Below are positions 52,127 through 61,172 of a DNA stretch of 64,000 nucleotides, in pieces. Origin of the DNA: Candidatus Geothermarchaeum rappei (GTDB lineage Archaea > Thermoproteota > Nitrososphaeria > Geothermarchaeales > JDFR-13); assembly GCA_002011085.2 (NCBI GenBank), contig MTMB02000001.1, positions 353,820-417,819 of the forward strand, in the 5' to 3' direction. A model generated the notes under the pieces. It ran no database searches. It was not told the origin of the DNA and was given only the letters and a program-made list of their open reading frames with translations. Positions within the stretch are counted from its first letter, which is position 1, and each line of letters opens with the position of its first letter. A program made the translations under genes and the position numbers.

Positions 52127-53461
52127 CTATCCCTCGATCAAAGGTCTTCTACTTGTTAGTATCCCCATATATTCACATGGATGCTTCTCAGGACAGTCTC
52201 CGAATACGAGGCATGGCGGTAAACTGTATTTTCCTAGGGCGGGGTTGATATTTGAGACATATCGTGATATTTCTGCCGTTATCATCCTAATCTCCCACTG
52301 AGCCCTGAGGCACCGTCTAATTGGCAGGGCACCGATATAGTTCCAGCCATCTATCCTAATGAGATCATATACTGTATGTGCATGGGATATGACTCCAACG
52401 GCATCCTCTGGACTATATCCCTTTTCCACCAATTCATGATACAGATTATACTGTCTCTCCACCTGTTCAATAAATTTATCTCTCCATTTACTTCGGGCAA
52501 TCTCAGGAGGTATCACATAGTCTAACCGTTTTAACGCATCGTAGATAGATTCTACATAGTGCTGCCATGTTCTCTGACGTACAGCCTGATGGTATGTAAC
52601 GAGGCTCATCTTTGTCAGGAAGACATATACATTATGCTTCAATAGACCGAAGAACTTTTCATCCTCATCCTTGAGGGCCTTCTTAAGTTCATTTTCATCT
52701 AGCGTGAAAGGCTCGTCATAGGATAATAATGCAACTGGATCTGCATCATGCTCCTCGATGATTTTTCTCATATATCTATTCTCCTTCGCAAATAGCCGTG
52801 GAGCGGGATAATATCTAACTCTATAGTAGTTTGGACCCCTGTCTTTAAATAATTCTGGCGCGATCTCCATGGCTTTTGATAAGGCGTCGTTGACTAGTTT
52901 CCCAGTGATCTTGGGCACTCCATCGTCTCTAGCCATTAAGAATAGATGTGTTAGTTCCCTAGCGTTGCCAGTTGTCTGGATATTTGTCACGGTGTATAAG
53001 GGGAGGATAAACCTCGCATCTTCCTTGGGAACGCCGTTCTCCACCATGTTATAATACATTTCCATGCTCTTCTCCATCACCATTGTTACTTCCCTATCTT
53101 CCTTAAGCTCCTCTGGAAGATATATTCCATAAGGCTCTACATACCTCATAGATTGCTGTAGGTGGCTTAGATAGAGGGGTGAAACTAAGAATAGTGTAGT
53201 TAACCTAGGTACATCTCGAAAGACGAAAGTGAATACAGCCTGGTCTAATACATCTATATGCCCACTGCTAATGGTAATATCTAGGAGACGCTGCTTAATC
53301 CTGTCCACCTCCCCTTTCTCAACAGCCTCTTGATAAAGCGTATGTGCATCGCCTTTCTTCATAGTGGCCCTGGCTCCAAAGGCCACAAGTTCCTCGGGTC
53401 CTATATCTCCATATCCAAGTACACCAACGAGTTTAGCAGATGGCTTCACTTCAAATACCAT
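52127..53461 (-). CDS. double-length ThyX-like protein
   Basis: A 444-residue protein containing two copies of a flavin-dependent thymidylate-synthase-like fold. The first half shows FVFRDVPRLTTLFLVSPLYLSHLQQSMRYV, and the second MSLVTYHQAVRQRTWQHYVES and LRAQWEIR, each similar to a part of ThyX. The ThyX signature RHRxxSxNxxSxR is not intact in either half: the first lacks RHR, and the second has RQR. It may be a pseudoenzyme or have another activity. It is coupled to the phosphoglycolate phosphatase gene (TAATG overlap). Confidence 0.65.
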   Translation of the reverse strand: MVFEVKPSAKLVGVLGYGDIGPEELVAFGARATMKKGDAHTLYQEAVEKGEVDRIKQRLLDITISSGHIDVLDQAVFTFVFRDVPRLTTLFLVSPLYLSHLQQSMRYVEPYGIYLPEELKEDREVTMVMEKSMEMYYNMVENGVPKEDARFILPLYTVTNIQTTGNARELTHLFLMARDDGVPKITGKLVNDALSKAMEIAPELFKDRGPNYYRVRYYPAPRLFAKENRYMRKIIEEHDADPVALLSYDEPFTLDENELKKALKDEDEKFFGLLKHNVYVFLTKMSLVTYHQAVRQRTWQHYVESIYDALKRLDYVIPPEIARSKWRDKFIEQVERQYNLYHELVEKGYSPEDAVGVISHAHTVYDLIRIDGWNYIGALPIRRCLRAQWEIRMITAEISRYVSNINPALGKYSLPPCLVFGDCPEKHPCEYMGILTSRRPLIEG

Positions 53462-54174
53462 TATTTTTTCAACTCCTTTTTCTTCTCCTTAATAAGAAGC
53501 TCAGCGAATTCTATAAATCCATCGGCATACCTGCCTTTTGTGATATAATCAGCTATTGCTTTTAACTCTCTTGGAGAATTATCTACAGCGACTCCATACC
53601 CCGCCTTCTCCAATAGAGGAATGTCAAGCTCACTATCTCCTATAGCCGCGATATAATCCGTTGGAAGGTTTAGTAATTCAGAGACGACTAGTAGAGCAAA
53701 TCCCTTATCAATATCCTTAGGATGAATATGATATGCAAATTTACTATCTATCACCATTAAATCCTCATATTCATTAACGACTTTCTCTACATAATCCTTT
53801 GGTATCGTCGGTTTAATCGCTATATCCACATGTCTATATGGATTTGACCAGCTTTCCCTAATCCTATCGCCATACAGCGTCTTAAGCCTTGTTAAAGCCT
53901 CTCTAGGATGACGGGAATCTCCATATACCCTAATATTACCCAATATCTCCACTACACACCCACTTTCCGCTATAACGGGGCCAGTGGCACCTATATATGT
54001 GGATAACGCCTTAGTGACTGGCAATGCATTCCCACTTGCTAGGCTCACCATAACTCCTGTTCGCTCAAGCATCCTAATCTTATCCACAGCTCTAACATCT
54101 AGAAAACCTTTTTCATCCGTTATCGTCCCATCTATATCAACTACTAATACTTGGATCTCAGATAGCTTCTTCAT
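53461..54174 (-). CDS. archaeal phosphoglycolate phosphatase (HAD family)
   Basis: A 237-residue HAD phosphatase of the archaeal type. The catalytic VDIDGTITDEKG holds the nucleophile Asp; LASGN is motif II and IGDSELDIPLLEKAG is motif IV. A C2 cap domain lies between residues 80 and 160. These enzymes dephosphorylate phosphoglycolate or related sugar phosphates. The gene overlaps the ThyX-like gene by one base and follows the isomerase gene by 6 nt, so it is in one operon with them. Confidence 0.9.
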   Translation of the reverse strand: MKKLSEIQVLVVDIDGTITDEKGFLDVRAVDKIRMLERTGVMVSLASGNALPVTKALSTYIGATGPVIAESGCVVEILGNIRVYGDSRHPREALTRLKTLYGDRIRESWSNPYRHVDIAIKPTIPKDYVEKVVNEYEDLMVIDSKFAYHIHPKDIDKGFALLVVSELLNLPTDYIAAIGDSELDIPLLEKAGYGVAVDNSPRELKAIADYITKGRYADGFIEFAELLIKEKKKELKK

Positions 54175-54180
54175 CCCCGA

Positions 54181-55179
54181 TCAACCTCTCATCTTCTTCA
54201 GCTTATTTATCACATCAATCTCAAATGGATCCTTCTTCCTTAGATATGCCAGATAGATACTAGCGACATCAGTTAATAATATGGCTCTTAGGATCTTCTC
54301 TATCCTGCTTTCTCCCACTAAGTCTATTATGAGGTAATCCATCTCCAGGTCATCCAAATGTTTTATAAATGGCTCTAGGTTATCCCCATGATCCTTGAAT
54401 ATTATTGGGTAGGCCACTGGATCTATTATCTCCTTAAACGCCTCTACTTCATTATGATACCCCTCTGGGAACGTCTGGTAATATGCGTTTATCTTCGCAT
54501 TCTCATTTAGTGAGGACTTCGCCCTATGTAATATAGATAAATAGCCTTCATCTGCATATAGGATGGGTAGCCTTCCCCAGATATAATACGCTAGTTTGAA
54601 TGCCTTATTATCCCTTGTATCCAAGCTATATTCGGAGGCTTCATCCCTTAATACATCTGCTATCTTCATTAGTTCCTCCACCGCCTTCTCTCCCAAAATA
54701 ATCTTTAAGGCTGTAGCTATGAGCTGTGGCAGCGCCGCCCTAGGTGCTAGGGCCTTCTCTACTCTTATAACATTGAATCCTTTTTTCTCACTAAGCTCCA
54801 AGAGTTTCCCGCCTGTAGTTATTCCTATGACATCCGCTCCCTTTGAGAGAGCATCTGAGACGGAAGATAATGTCTCTATAGTGTTACCCGAGAAACTAAC
54901 TGCTAAAACTAGATCTCCCTTACCTACACAACTGGGAAGCCTAGTATATTTAAACACACGGATATCCATCTCCATACCAAGATAGTCTCTAAGGATATCC
55001 CCAACTATACCTGATCCGCCCATGCCAACTACATATAGTGTTTTATAAGATATGCCTAGAGAGGGGGTTTTCTCCAACGCCTTCTGAAACCTCTCTCCCC
55101 ACTTCAAATATTCTCCCAAGAAATTTTTCTTATCATATTTAGCAGCCAGTTTTTTAACATCATCCCATTTCAACGACAT
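54181..55179 (-). CDS. bifunctional phosphoglucose/phosphomannose isomerase
   Basis: A 332-residue SIS-domain enzyme of the archaeal PGI/PMI family that interconverts glucose-6-P, mannose-6-P and fructose-6-P. The nucleotide/sugar loop VVGMGGSGIVGD, the second loop AVSFSGNTIETL, and the region of FPEGYHNEVEAF are conserved. The ATG follows GGTGAGG. It is the first gene of a three-gene operon with phosphoglycolate phosphatase and the ThyX-like protein. With pyruvate kinase, it represents central sugar metabolism in this window. Confidence 0.95.
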   Translation of the reverse strand: MSLKWDDVKKLAAKYDKKNFLGEYLKWGERFQKALEKTPSLGISYKTLYVVGMGGSGIVGDILRDYLGMEMDIRVFKYTRLPSCVGKGDLVLAVSFSGNTIETLSSVSDALSKGADVIGITTGGKLLELSEKKGFNVIRVEKALAPRAALPQLIATALKIILGEKAVEELMKIADVLRDEASEYSLDTRDNKAFKLAYYIWGRLPILYADEGYLSILHRAKSSLNENAKINAYYQTFPEGYHNEVEAFKEIIDPVAYPIIFKDHGDNLEPFIKHLDDLEMDYLIIDLVGESRIEKILRAILLTDVASIYLAYLRKKDPFEIDVINKLKKMRG

Positions 55180-55354
55180 AGAGCCTCACCATCTCAATGT
55201 AAGTATTATGGTATAATGTATAACGCTCTCAAAATATTAATATTGAACCTCAATAGAGATAGGTATACATATTGGATTTATGTTAGGTTTTTATGTTATA
55301 ACCATAATTAATATTTGTATTCAGCTCTAATTTTTTGAATGGTGATTTTGTCCC

Positions 55355-56701
55355 ATGGGTAAATATATCAGGATTCTAACCACTCCTCCGGGGCCGAAGG
55401 CTAAGGAGATTATTAAGAGGGATGAGGAGCTTTTAATGCAGTCATATGTCAGGTGGTATCCCTTCGTCGTAGCAGGCGGAGAAGGGGCTATTGTCGAGGA
55501 CATCGATGGCAATCGTTATATTGACTTCAATTCTGGCCTAGCCGTTCTAAACACTGGGCACCTGCATCCAAAGGTTATTGAAGCAGTAGAGCTTCAGTTA
55601 AAGAAATATATCCACTATAGCCTTACTGACTTCTACTATGAGTTGGCGGTCGAGTATGCAGAGAAACTTTTCTCGGCGCTTCCATGGAAAGACAATAAGA
55701 TATTCTATACCAATAGTGGTGCAGAGTCTATCGAGGCGATAATCAAAGTTGCCAAGGGATATTTCGAGGGTAAGCGGAACTATTTCATAGGCTTCTTAGG
55801 AGCTTTCCATGGTAGGACAATAGGTAGCCTAAGCTTTACTGCAAGTAAGGCTATACAGAGGAAGTTCTTCTTCCCACTCATGCCAGGTGTAATCCACGTC
55901 CCATATCCATATCCGTATAGGTGCCCGTTTAACTCCAAGACTCCCAAGGAGTGTGCAGAAAATGTATTGGGATATATTGAGGAATGGATATTCAAGAAAT
56001 ACGTTGACCCTGGAGAGGTAGCTGCATTCCTTATTGAACCAGTCCAGGGTGAAGGAGGCTATGTTGTTCCCCCCAAGGAGTTTATGACTGGGCTAAAGAA
56101 ACTCGCTGAGAAACATGGTATCTTATTTGCAGTTGATGAAGTCCAGTCTGGAATGGGTAGAACAGGTAAACTCTTGGCAATAGAACACTTCGGTGTAAGA
56201 CCAGATTTAGCTGCTTTCGCCAAGGGTATTGCAAGTGGCTTCCCATTAGGAGCCCTAGTGGGAAGACGTGATGTAATGACATTGCCGGGAGGTTCACATG
56301 CAAATACCTTCGGTGGGAACCCTGTTTCACTGGCAGCTGCAAAAGCAACCCTAGATCTATTAACCAGCGGTCTCATGGACAACGCCAAGATACTTGGGGA
56401 ATACATCATGAAGCGGTTTACGGAATACATGGAGAAATATGAGATAATTGGTGATGTTAGGGGCCTTGGTTTAATGATTGGCGTTGAGTTAGTTAGGGAT
56501 AGGAAGACAAAGGAGCCTGCTTCTAAGGAATTGAGCACGATCATCAATAACTGTTTTAAGAGAGGGGTATTGGTAATCGGTGCTGGAGCTTCATCGATTA
56601 GGATTGCACCTCCTCTAGTCATAACAAGGGAACAGGTTGACGAGGCACTTGAGATTATTGAGGATGAGATTAGGAAGGCGGATAAATCCCTCAGGTCCTA
56701 G
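55355..56701 (+). CDS. class III aminotransferase (4-aminobutyrate/ornithine type)
   Basis: A 448-residue PLP enzyme. Conserved parts are TNSGAESIEAIIKVA, FHGRTIGSLSFTASK, LIEPVQGEGGY, VDEVQSGMGRTG and the PLP lysine in FAKGIASGFPLGA. The length and N-terminus fit the archaeal group annotated as 4-aminobutyrate aminotransferase, which also includes ornithine aminotransferases and broad amino-acid racemases in Thermococcales. Specificity cannot be settled by sequence. The gene is transcribed alone. Confidence 0.92.
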   Translation: MGKYIRILTTPPGPKAKEIIKRDEELLMQSYVRWYPFVVAGGEGAIVEDIDGNRYIDFNSGLAVLNTGHLHPKVIEAVELQLKKYIHYSLTDFYYELAVEYAEKLFSALPWKDNKIFYTNSGAESIEAIIKVAKGYFEGKRNYFIGFLGAFHGRTIGSLSFTASKAIQRKFFFPLMPGVIHVPYPYPYRCPFNSKTPKECAENVLGYIEEWIFKKYVDPGEVAAFLIEPVQGEGGYVVPPKEFMTGLKKLAEKHGILFAVDEVQSGMGRTGKLLAIEHFGVRPDLAAFAKGIASGFPLGALVGRRDVMTLPGGSHANTFGGNPVSLAAAKATLDLLTSGLMDNAKILGEYIMKRFTEYMEKYEIIGDVRGLGLMIGVELVRDRKTKEPASKELSTIINNCFKRGVLVIGAGASSIRIAPPLVITREQVDEALEIIEDEIRKADKSLRS

Positions 56702-56762
56702 TCTTATCCCAAATTTTCTATTCTTAAATGTTTCTAGGGCATGTTTAACTAAAAAGGGTTTT

Positions 56763-58346
56763 CTATGGCTCCTCAAATCCTATCATAGGCTCCACATCGA
56801 TCTTAACCCCATATTTCTTCTTAATCCTCCTAGCCTTGCTCTTAAGCGTTCTCTTGACCTGTCTATATCCCCATGGTGGAACGAATATAAGCGCCTGTCT
56901 ATCACTGATCATCTTCACCTCGATATCATCACCTAAGTCGCCTAATTCACTTTTTATAGCCTCTTCTATTCTAGAGGGAGTATCCCTATATCCAGTGTAT
57001 CCATACGTGGGTTTACCAACGGGTATAACGAATACTCTCCTTCCAAATACATAGAACTCGTATTCAACCTTCTTTGTAAAGAAGTCCCTAACTTCCACCA
57101 CCGGCCTAGACAACTCTTCCTTCATCAAGCCATGTGGTACCCTAGCCGCCATAGAAACTTCGTAGACTTTAACGACTTCACCTCCCTCAAGGAATATAAC
57201 TGTATCCAATACGCTGGGTATCATCCCGAGCTCTAGCCTCTCTACAAACCTCTGTACAGCATCAATCGGCCTTGCGGCATGGACTACTCCAACCATACCT
57301 ACTCCAGCTAGCCTTAGATCGATGAATAGCTTAAAGTCCTCGGTTGTCCTCATCTCATCGAATATCGTGTAGTCCGGCCTTGATAGCAGCATTATGTCAT
57401 AAATCTCCTTTTCATCACTATAGTTCTTACTATACTGGGTTATATCAGGAGGTAGCTGCAGATCCCTGGGTGACTCAATTGTCTTAACTACTTTCCCTAG
57501 GCTTCTATAGAACTCTGCTAGCGCCTGGCTAAACGTTGATTTACCCTCTCCAGGGGCACCGGCTATCAATATACCCTCCGCCCTTTCCCTAAATCTATTT
57601 ATCAGGGAATTAGGGAGATTATAATCTTCTAGCTTAAGCTTCTTAATCGGCCTAACTGCAGTAACCTCATATCCATCACTGAACGGTGGCCTTGCTATTA
57701 TAACCCTATAATCTCTCATCTGGACGATAGTAACACCCTTACCCTTACTCTCTATAAAGCTGTTCTCATCTAACTTGGAGAATTCTAGTATCTCATCAAC
57801 AATATCCTCCAAATCCTCTCTAGTTAATGGCCTCTCATCAAGATCTACATATATCCATTTACCGGGCTTACCCTTCTTGGCCCTGGGTGGCACCCCCTCT
57901 TTCAAATGGACAGACATTGTGTCGCCGTCGAAGAACTCGGATAGACGTGGTTTATCACCCTTTATCCTGGCAATAAACTTTACTTTAGCCCCAAGGGCAT
58001 CTAATAGCCTCGCCTTATCTATATCGGAGGTGAGAATAACCGCATCCCTCTCTATAGATAAGTTCAGTAGATAATGATATATGTCTCCAGAGTAGGAGGT
58101 GTCTCTATTGATATATTTTAACTCCAGGTTCTCATCCTCTGAATACTTCTTTATTTTACTTAACTCGTTTAAAATCTTCTCCTTAGCTATCTCATCTGAT
58201 TTAGCCTCTCTCTCGAGCATAGAGACGACTATCCACGGGAGGTATATTACACCCCTCAGCTCCCCCTTCTTTATCAATGGGGATACCAATCCACCCCTGA
58301 TCACATCCGGAGCCAATATATATTTACTTTCTCCCTCTATATTCAT
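56763..58346 (-). CDS. PIN-domain ATPase with KH domain (PINA-type)
   Basis: A 527-residue protein in three parts. The first 120 residues are a PIN domain (aspartates in LAPDVI and ILTSDIDKARLL). The middle is a VirB11/PilT-like ATPase with Walker A IAGAPGEGKST, and the DYTIFDEMRTTED Walker B region. The C-terminal part includes a KH-like domain (EVKMISDRQALIFVPPWGYRQVKRTL). In Sulfolobus, PINA of this layout is a hexameric ATPase that promotes Holliday-junction migration and works with Hjm and Hjc. Identification as PINA is by architecture. Confidence 0.9.
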   Translation of the reverse strand: MNIEGESKYILAPDVIRGGLVSPLIKKGELRGVIYLPWIVVSMLEREAKSDEIAKEKILNELSKIKKYSEDENLELKYINRDTSYSGDIYHYLLNLSIERDAVILTSDIDKARLLDALGAKVKFIARIKGDKPRLSEFFDGDTMSVHLKEGVPPRAKKGKPGKWIYVDLDERPLTREDLEDIVDEILEFSKLDENSFIESKGKGVTIVQMRDYRVIIARPPFSDGYEVTAVRPIKKLKLEDYNLPNSLINRFRERAEGILIAGAPGEGKSTFSQALAEFYRSLGKVVKTIESPRDLQLPPDITQYSKNYSDEKEIYDIMLLSRPDYTIFDEMRTTEDFKLFIDLRLAGVGMVGVVHAARPIDAVQRFVERLELGMIPSVLDTVIFLEGGEVVKVYEVSMAARVPHGLMKEELSRPVVEVRDFFTKKVEYEFYVFGRRVFVIPVGKPTYGYTGYRDTPSRIEEAIKSELGDLGDDIEVKMISDRQALIFVPPWGYRQVKRTLKSKARRIKKKYGVKIDVEPMIGFEEP

Positions 58347-58412
58347 CTCCTACACCAATATTATCGTTTCCTATATCTGCATGAATTCTTATATATATAA
58401 ACTTTTAAGTTG

Positions 58413-59537
58413 TTATCCTTCCTCTGGGAGAATCTCTATTATCTTATCTAGTGCCTTGAATCCTGATCCCGTTAAGGGAATCAGTATTTCCTCATCCTTC
58501 TCCATCCTATCATGGGCCTGAATATATGCGGCGTAGGCTGTTGCTGACGTGGGCTCAACGAACAGCCCCATTTCATATAGTTTTTTTAATGCCATAATTA
58601 TTTCACTATCATTGACGACATGCGGGTGTCCACCAGTTTCATTCAATGCCTCTAGAATCTCATCCATCCTCGGTGGGCCTGGAACCCTCAAGCCATCGGC
58701 TAGATCAGATGTTTCCCTAGGATATTTCATCTCTCCATTTACCGCTGGATATATCCTCTCATACCCAGCTGCTTCGACCGCATGCATCCTAGGGATCCTC
58801 TCAATCAATCCCATGCTATACAATTCTTTAAACCCATGGTACATGCCTAGATAGAGCCCTCCGCTACCAACAGGGATAAATACTTCATCTGGATATACTC
58901 CCTCTTCGTAAACTTCATACGCAACAGTCTTCAAGGCCATTATAAAGAAGGGATTCCATACATGCCCTACGTAGTAGACTCCCCGGTCTTCAGCGTCTTC
59001 AATTGCTAGTTTATTCGCATCTCCCCTATTTTTTCCCAATATTAAATTTCCACCAAATAATCTTACGAGCAACTTTTTGTTCTCAGGTGCATTCATAGGC
59101 ATGAATATATTTGGTTTAATGCCATATGCTCTTGCATAAAGAGCTATTGCGGTTCCAGCGTTTCCAGAAGAATCTTCATTGACTTCTTTAACACCAAGTC
59201 CCTTTGCCACTGCGATTGTTAGGGCAGCTCCCCTGTCCTTAAAAGATCCACTTGGATTCAAATACTCCAGTTTAAAGTATAGCATCCTTCCATCTTCTTC
59301 AATTAAGTGAAGTGGAGTCCCCCCTTCTCCCAATGTTGTATAAGGCACGTTTGGAATCAGATGCTGAGAATAACGAAATATCCCCCTTCCCTCCCCTGTT
59401 CTAAGCGAATCCTTCTCTTCCTCCCTTATATTAAGGGCTTTTCCACAGTGAGGACACTTATAGTATAATGCACCCAGGGAATATTCCAGTCTACATTTCC
59501 TACAAAATAACTTGATATCAGCTAGGTTGTTTTTCAT
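58413..59537 (-). CDS. thrC: threonine synthase
   Basis: A 374-residue PLP enzyme converting O-phosphohomoserine to threonine. The N-terminus has a zinc ribbon (CRKC...CPHC), the PLP lysine is in PSGSFKDRGAAL, NAGTAIALYA and GSGGLYLGMY bind phosphate, and the end has PLTGSGFKAL. The zinc ribbon is usual in archaeal threonine synthases. It starts 15 nt after a small RHH gene, with only a weak ribosome binding site, so translation may be coupled to it. Confidence 0.93.
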   Translation of the reverse strand: MKNNLADIKLFCRKCRLEYSLGALYYKCPHCGKALNIREEEKDSLRTGEGRGIFRYSQHLIPNVPYTTLGEGGTPLHLIEEDGRMLYFKLEYLNPSGSFKDRGAALTIAVAKGLGVKEVNEDSSGNAGTAIALYARAYGIKPNIFMPMNAPENKKLLVRLFGGNLILGKNRGDANKLAIEDAEDRGVYYVGHVWNPFFIMALKTVAYEVYEEGVYPDEVFIPVGSGGLYLGMYHGFKELYSMGLIERIPRMHAVEAAGYERIYPAVNGEMKYPRETSDLADGLRVPGPPRMDEILEALNETGGHPHVVNDSEIIMALKKLYEMGLFVEPTSATAYAAYIQAHDRMEKDEEILIPLTGSGFKALDKIIEILPEEG

Positions 59538-59551
59538 ATAAATCTCATTTT

Positions 59552-59707
59552 CTATGTAACGGCTTTAAACTTTATCCTATCCTCTAGATACGATACAATT
59601 AAAAGCCTCAATACTGTTGATGCCGTGAGACCCTCTTTTTTAGATTTCTCCTTAAATTGATTCCAGGTCTCTTCATCAATCAATATACTAATCCTCCTTT
59701 TAGCCAT
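59552..59707 (-). CDS. small ribbon-helix-helix protein
   Basis: A 51-residue protein too short for most gene tables. It begins AKRRISILIDEETWNQF, the DNA-binding strand and first helix of RHH (CopG/Arc) domains, followed by SKKEGLTASTVLRLLIVSYLEDRIK, the second helix. GGGGAG lies 4 nt before the ATG and a TATA box (TTTATATAA) near 59740-59750 predicts a short leader. It directly precedes threonine synthase in the same direction. It may be an antitoxin-like protein without a visible toxin, or a regulator of thrC. Confidence 0.85.
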   Translation of the reverse strand: MAKRRISILIDEETWNQFKEKSKKEGLTASTVLRLLIVSYLEDRIKFKAVT

Positions 59708-59737
59708 CTTTCTCCCCGTATAATCTTTAGCAAAAGT

Positions 59738-59751
59738 AATTTATATAAATT
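59738..59751 (-). promoter_or_regulatory. TATA box of the RHH-thrC operon
   Basis: ATTTATATAAATT on the minus strand, about 38 nt before the ATG at 59707, gives a predicted start near 59720 and a leader of roughly 13 nt holding GGGGAG. Confidence 0.5.
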
Positions 59752-60024
59752 TTCTCTATAAATTAGATATATTACCACATTACAATTGATATCCTTTATA
59801 TGTAGTTGATGAGGATAATTTGTTGATTATCCACATCATCTTGGTCACACATTTGATGATACGTGAATTATATATAATAAATAAATATCTTCTTCATATT
59901 TCATCATGAAGAAAAATTATAAAGAACGGTATATAGATTTATATATTATTTTGAAGAATACTTTGATGTGGTTCAATAGTATAAACAGGGATTGAAAATA
60001 TAAATATGATTGTGGGTGGTGTAT
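59752..60024. other. AT-rich intergenic region with two hairpins
   Basis: A 273-nt gap upstream of the AbrB-PhoU gene. It contains an imperfect hairpin GATGAGGATAA...TTATCCACATCATC near 59807-59840 and a second, CTTCAT...ATGAAG near 59890-59911, within very AT-rich sequence carrying several TATA-like stretches. No coding frame or clear RNA motif is seen. It may be a regulated promoter region; I have no evidence for a replication origin. Confidence 0.4.
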
Positions 60025-61110
60025 ATGGAAATTAGGAAGGTTCAGAAACTGGGTTATTCTACGATAGTGGTTTCATTGCCTAGATCCTGGGTTAAGGAGA
60101 AGAGCATCAAAAAGGGTGATAGTGTTATCGTCAGGGTGGAGGAGGACGGGTCCCTCAGGATAATACCCTATAACATGGGTAGTGAGAAAACCGTCTATGA
60201 GAGATATATTGTGGACGTTACCAACCTATCCTCAAAGGGCCTTGTCGAGAGAATACTAATTGGTAATTATCTATTGGGACACGATACTATTACTTTCAAG
60301 ACTAGCGATAAAAGAATGCCTGCTTGGGTTTTGGAAGAGGTTATGGACGCTATAAATCGTCTTGCAGGGGTAGAGATAGTTGATCAAAGACTTAATGAGA
60401 TCACTGTACAGTGTTTTATAGACCCAACAAAATTTAAACTAAAGGGCCTGGTACGTAGAATGTATACACTGATATTCTCAATGATAGAGGGTATACGTAT
60501 ATTCCTAACAGAGGGGGATGACTCAATATTCTCCCAGATATCTGGCTTTGAGACTGAGGCCGATAGACTTTACTGGCTTGTTGTTAGACAGCTTCTTTTG
60601 TCACAGAGAAGTTGGAGAGTTGCTAAAGAGATTGGTGTCACACATCCATATCACATCGTGGGTAACAGAGCGATAGTCAAGGCTCTTGAGGACATCGCTG
60701 ATAGGATTGATGATGTGGGTACGGAGCTAAGGAGGATACCTGCGGACTGGATCGATAGGAGTAGGGATGAGCCGGATGGTGCTGTTAGACGTCTTGATGG
60801 GCTTTTAAGTGAGATAGATAACATGGTGGGCGACTCTATGCAGGCATTTATAGAGTTGAGCATAGAGAAGGCTAATGACGTTATTAACGAGGCTGAGAAG
60901 TTTAAGGAGAAGACTCAGGAAATAGATATATGGTTTATATCCAATGTCAAGGATCCATTGATACTAAGTACCCTAAGGCTTATGTTGAGTCATTTAATGC
61001 GTGTTATAGACAACGTACAGCTGATAGCCGAGATCACCATCAATAGGTCTCTAGAAGCCCCAAGTAAATTCTATTATTGGGAGGCTATGAAAAAGGAGGA
61101 GGCTAAGTAG
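60025..61110 (+). CDS. AbrB-PhoU fusion protein
   Basis: A 361-residue protein: an N-terminal SpoVT/AbrB DNA-binding domain (RKVQKLGYSTIVVSLPRSWVKEKSIKKGDSVIV) followed by a PhoU-like helical region with two repeats (residues about 120-350). The ATG at 60025 follows GGGTGGTG; upstream TTG/GTG codons exist but lie before it. Archaeal AbrB-PhoU proteins are linked to phosphate uptake control, and the PhoU part may bind metals or a transporter. No pst genes are nearby. Confidence 0.88.
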   Translation: MEIRKVQKLGYSTIVVSLPRSWVKEKSIKKGDSVIVRVEEDGSLRIIPYNMGSEKTVYERYIVDVTNLSSKGLVERILIGNYLLGHDTITFKTSDKRMPAWVLEEVMDAINRLAGVEIVDQRLNEITVQCFIDPTKFKLKGLVRRMYTLIFSMIEGIRIFLTEGDDSIFSQISGFETEADRLYWLVVRQLLLSQRSWRVAKEIGVTHPYHIVGNRAIVKALEDIADRIDDVGTELRRIPADWIDRSRDEPDGAVRRLDGLLSEIDNMVGDSMQAFIELSIEKANDVINEAEKFKEKTQEIDIWFISNVKDPLILSTLRLMLSHLMRVIDNVQLIAEITINRSLEAPSKFYYWEAMKKEEAK

Positions 61111-61172
61111 CCTCCACATCGAATATTTTATTATTCCTCCTACCCTTATTCAATCAACAAGTATATCTAGAC

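Noticed and set aside
59752-60024. A replication origin
   Set aside because: AT-rich with hairpins, but no origin recognition boxes or orc1/cdc6 gene are seen.
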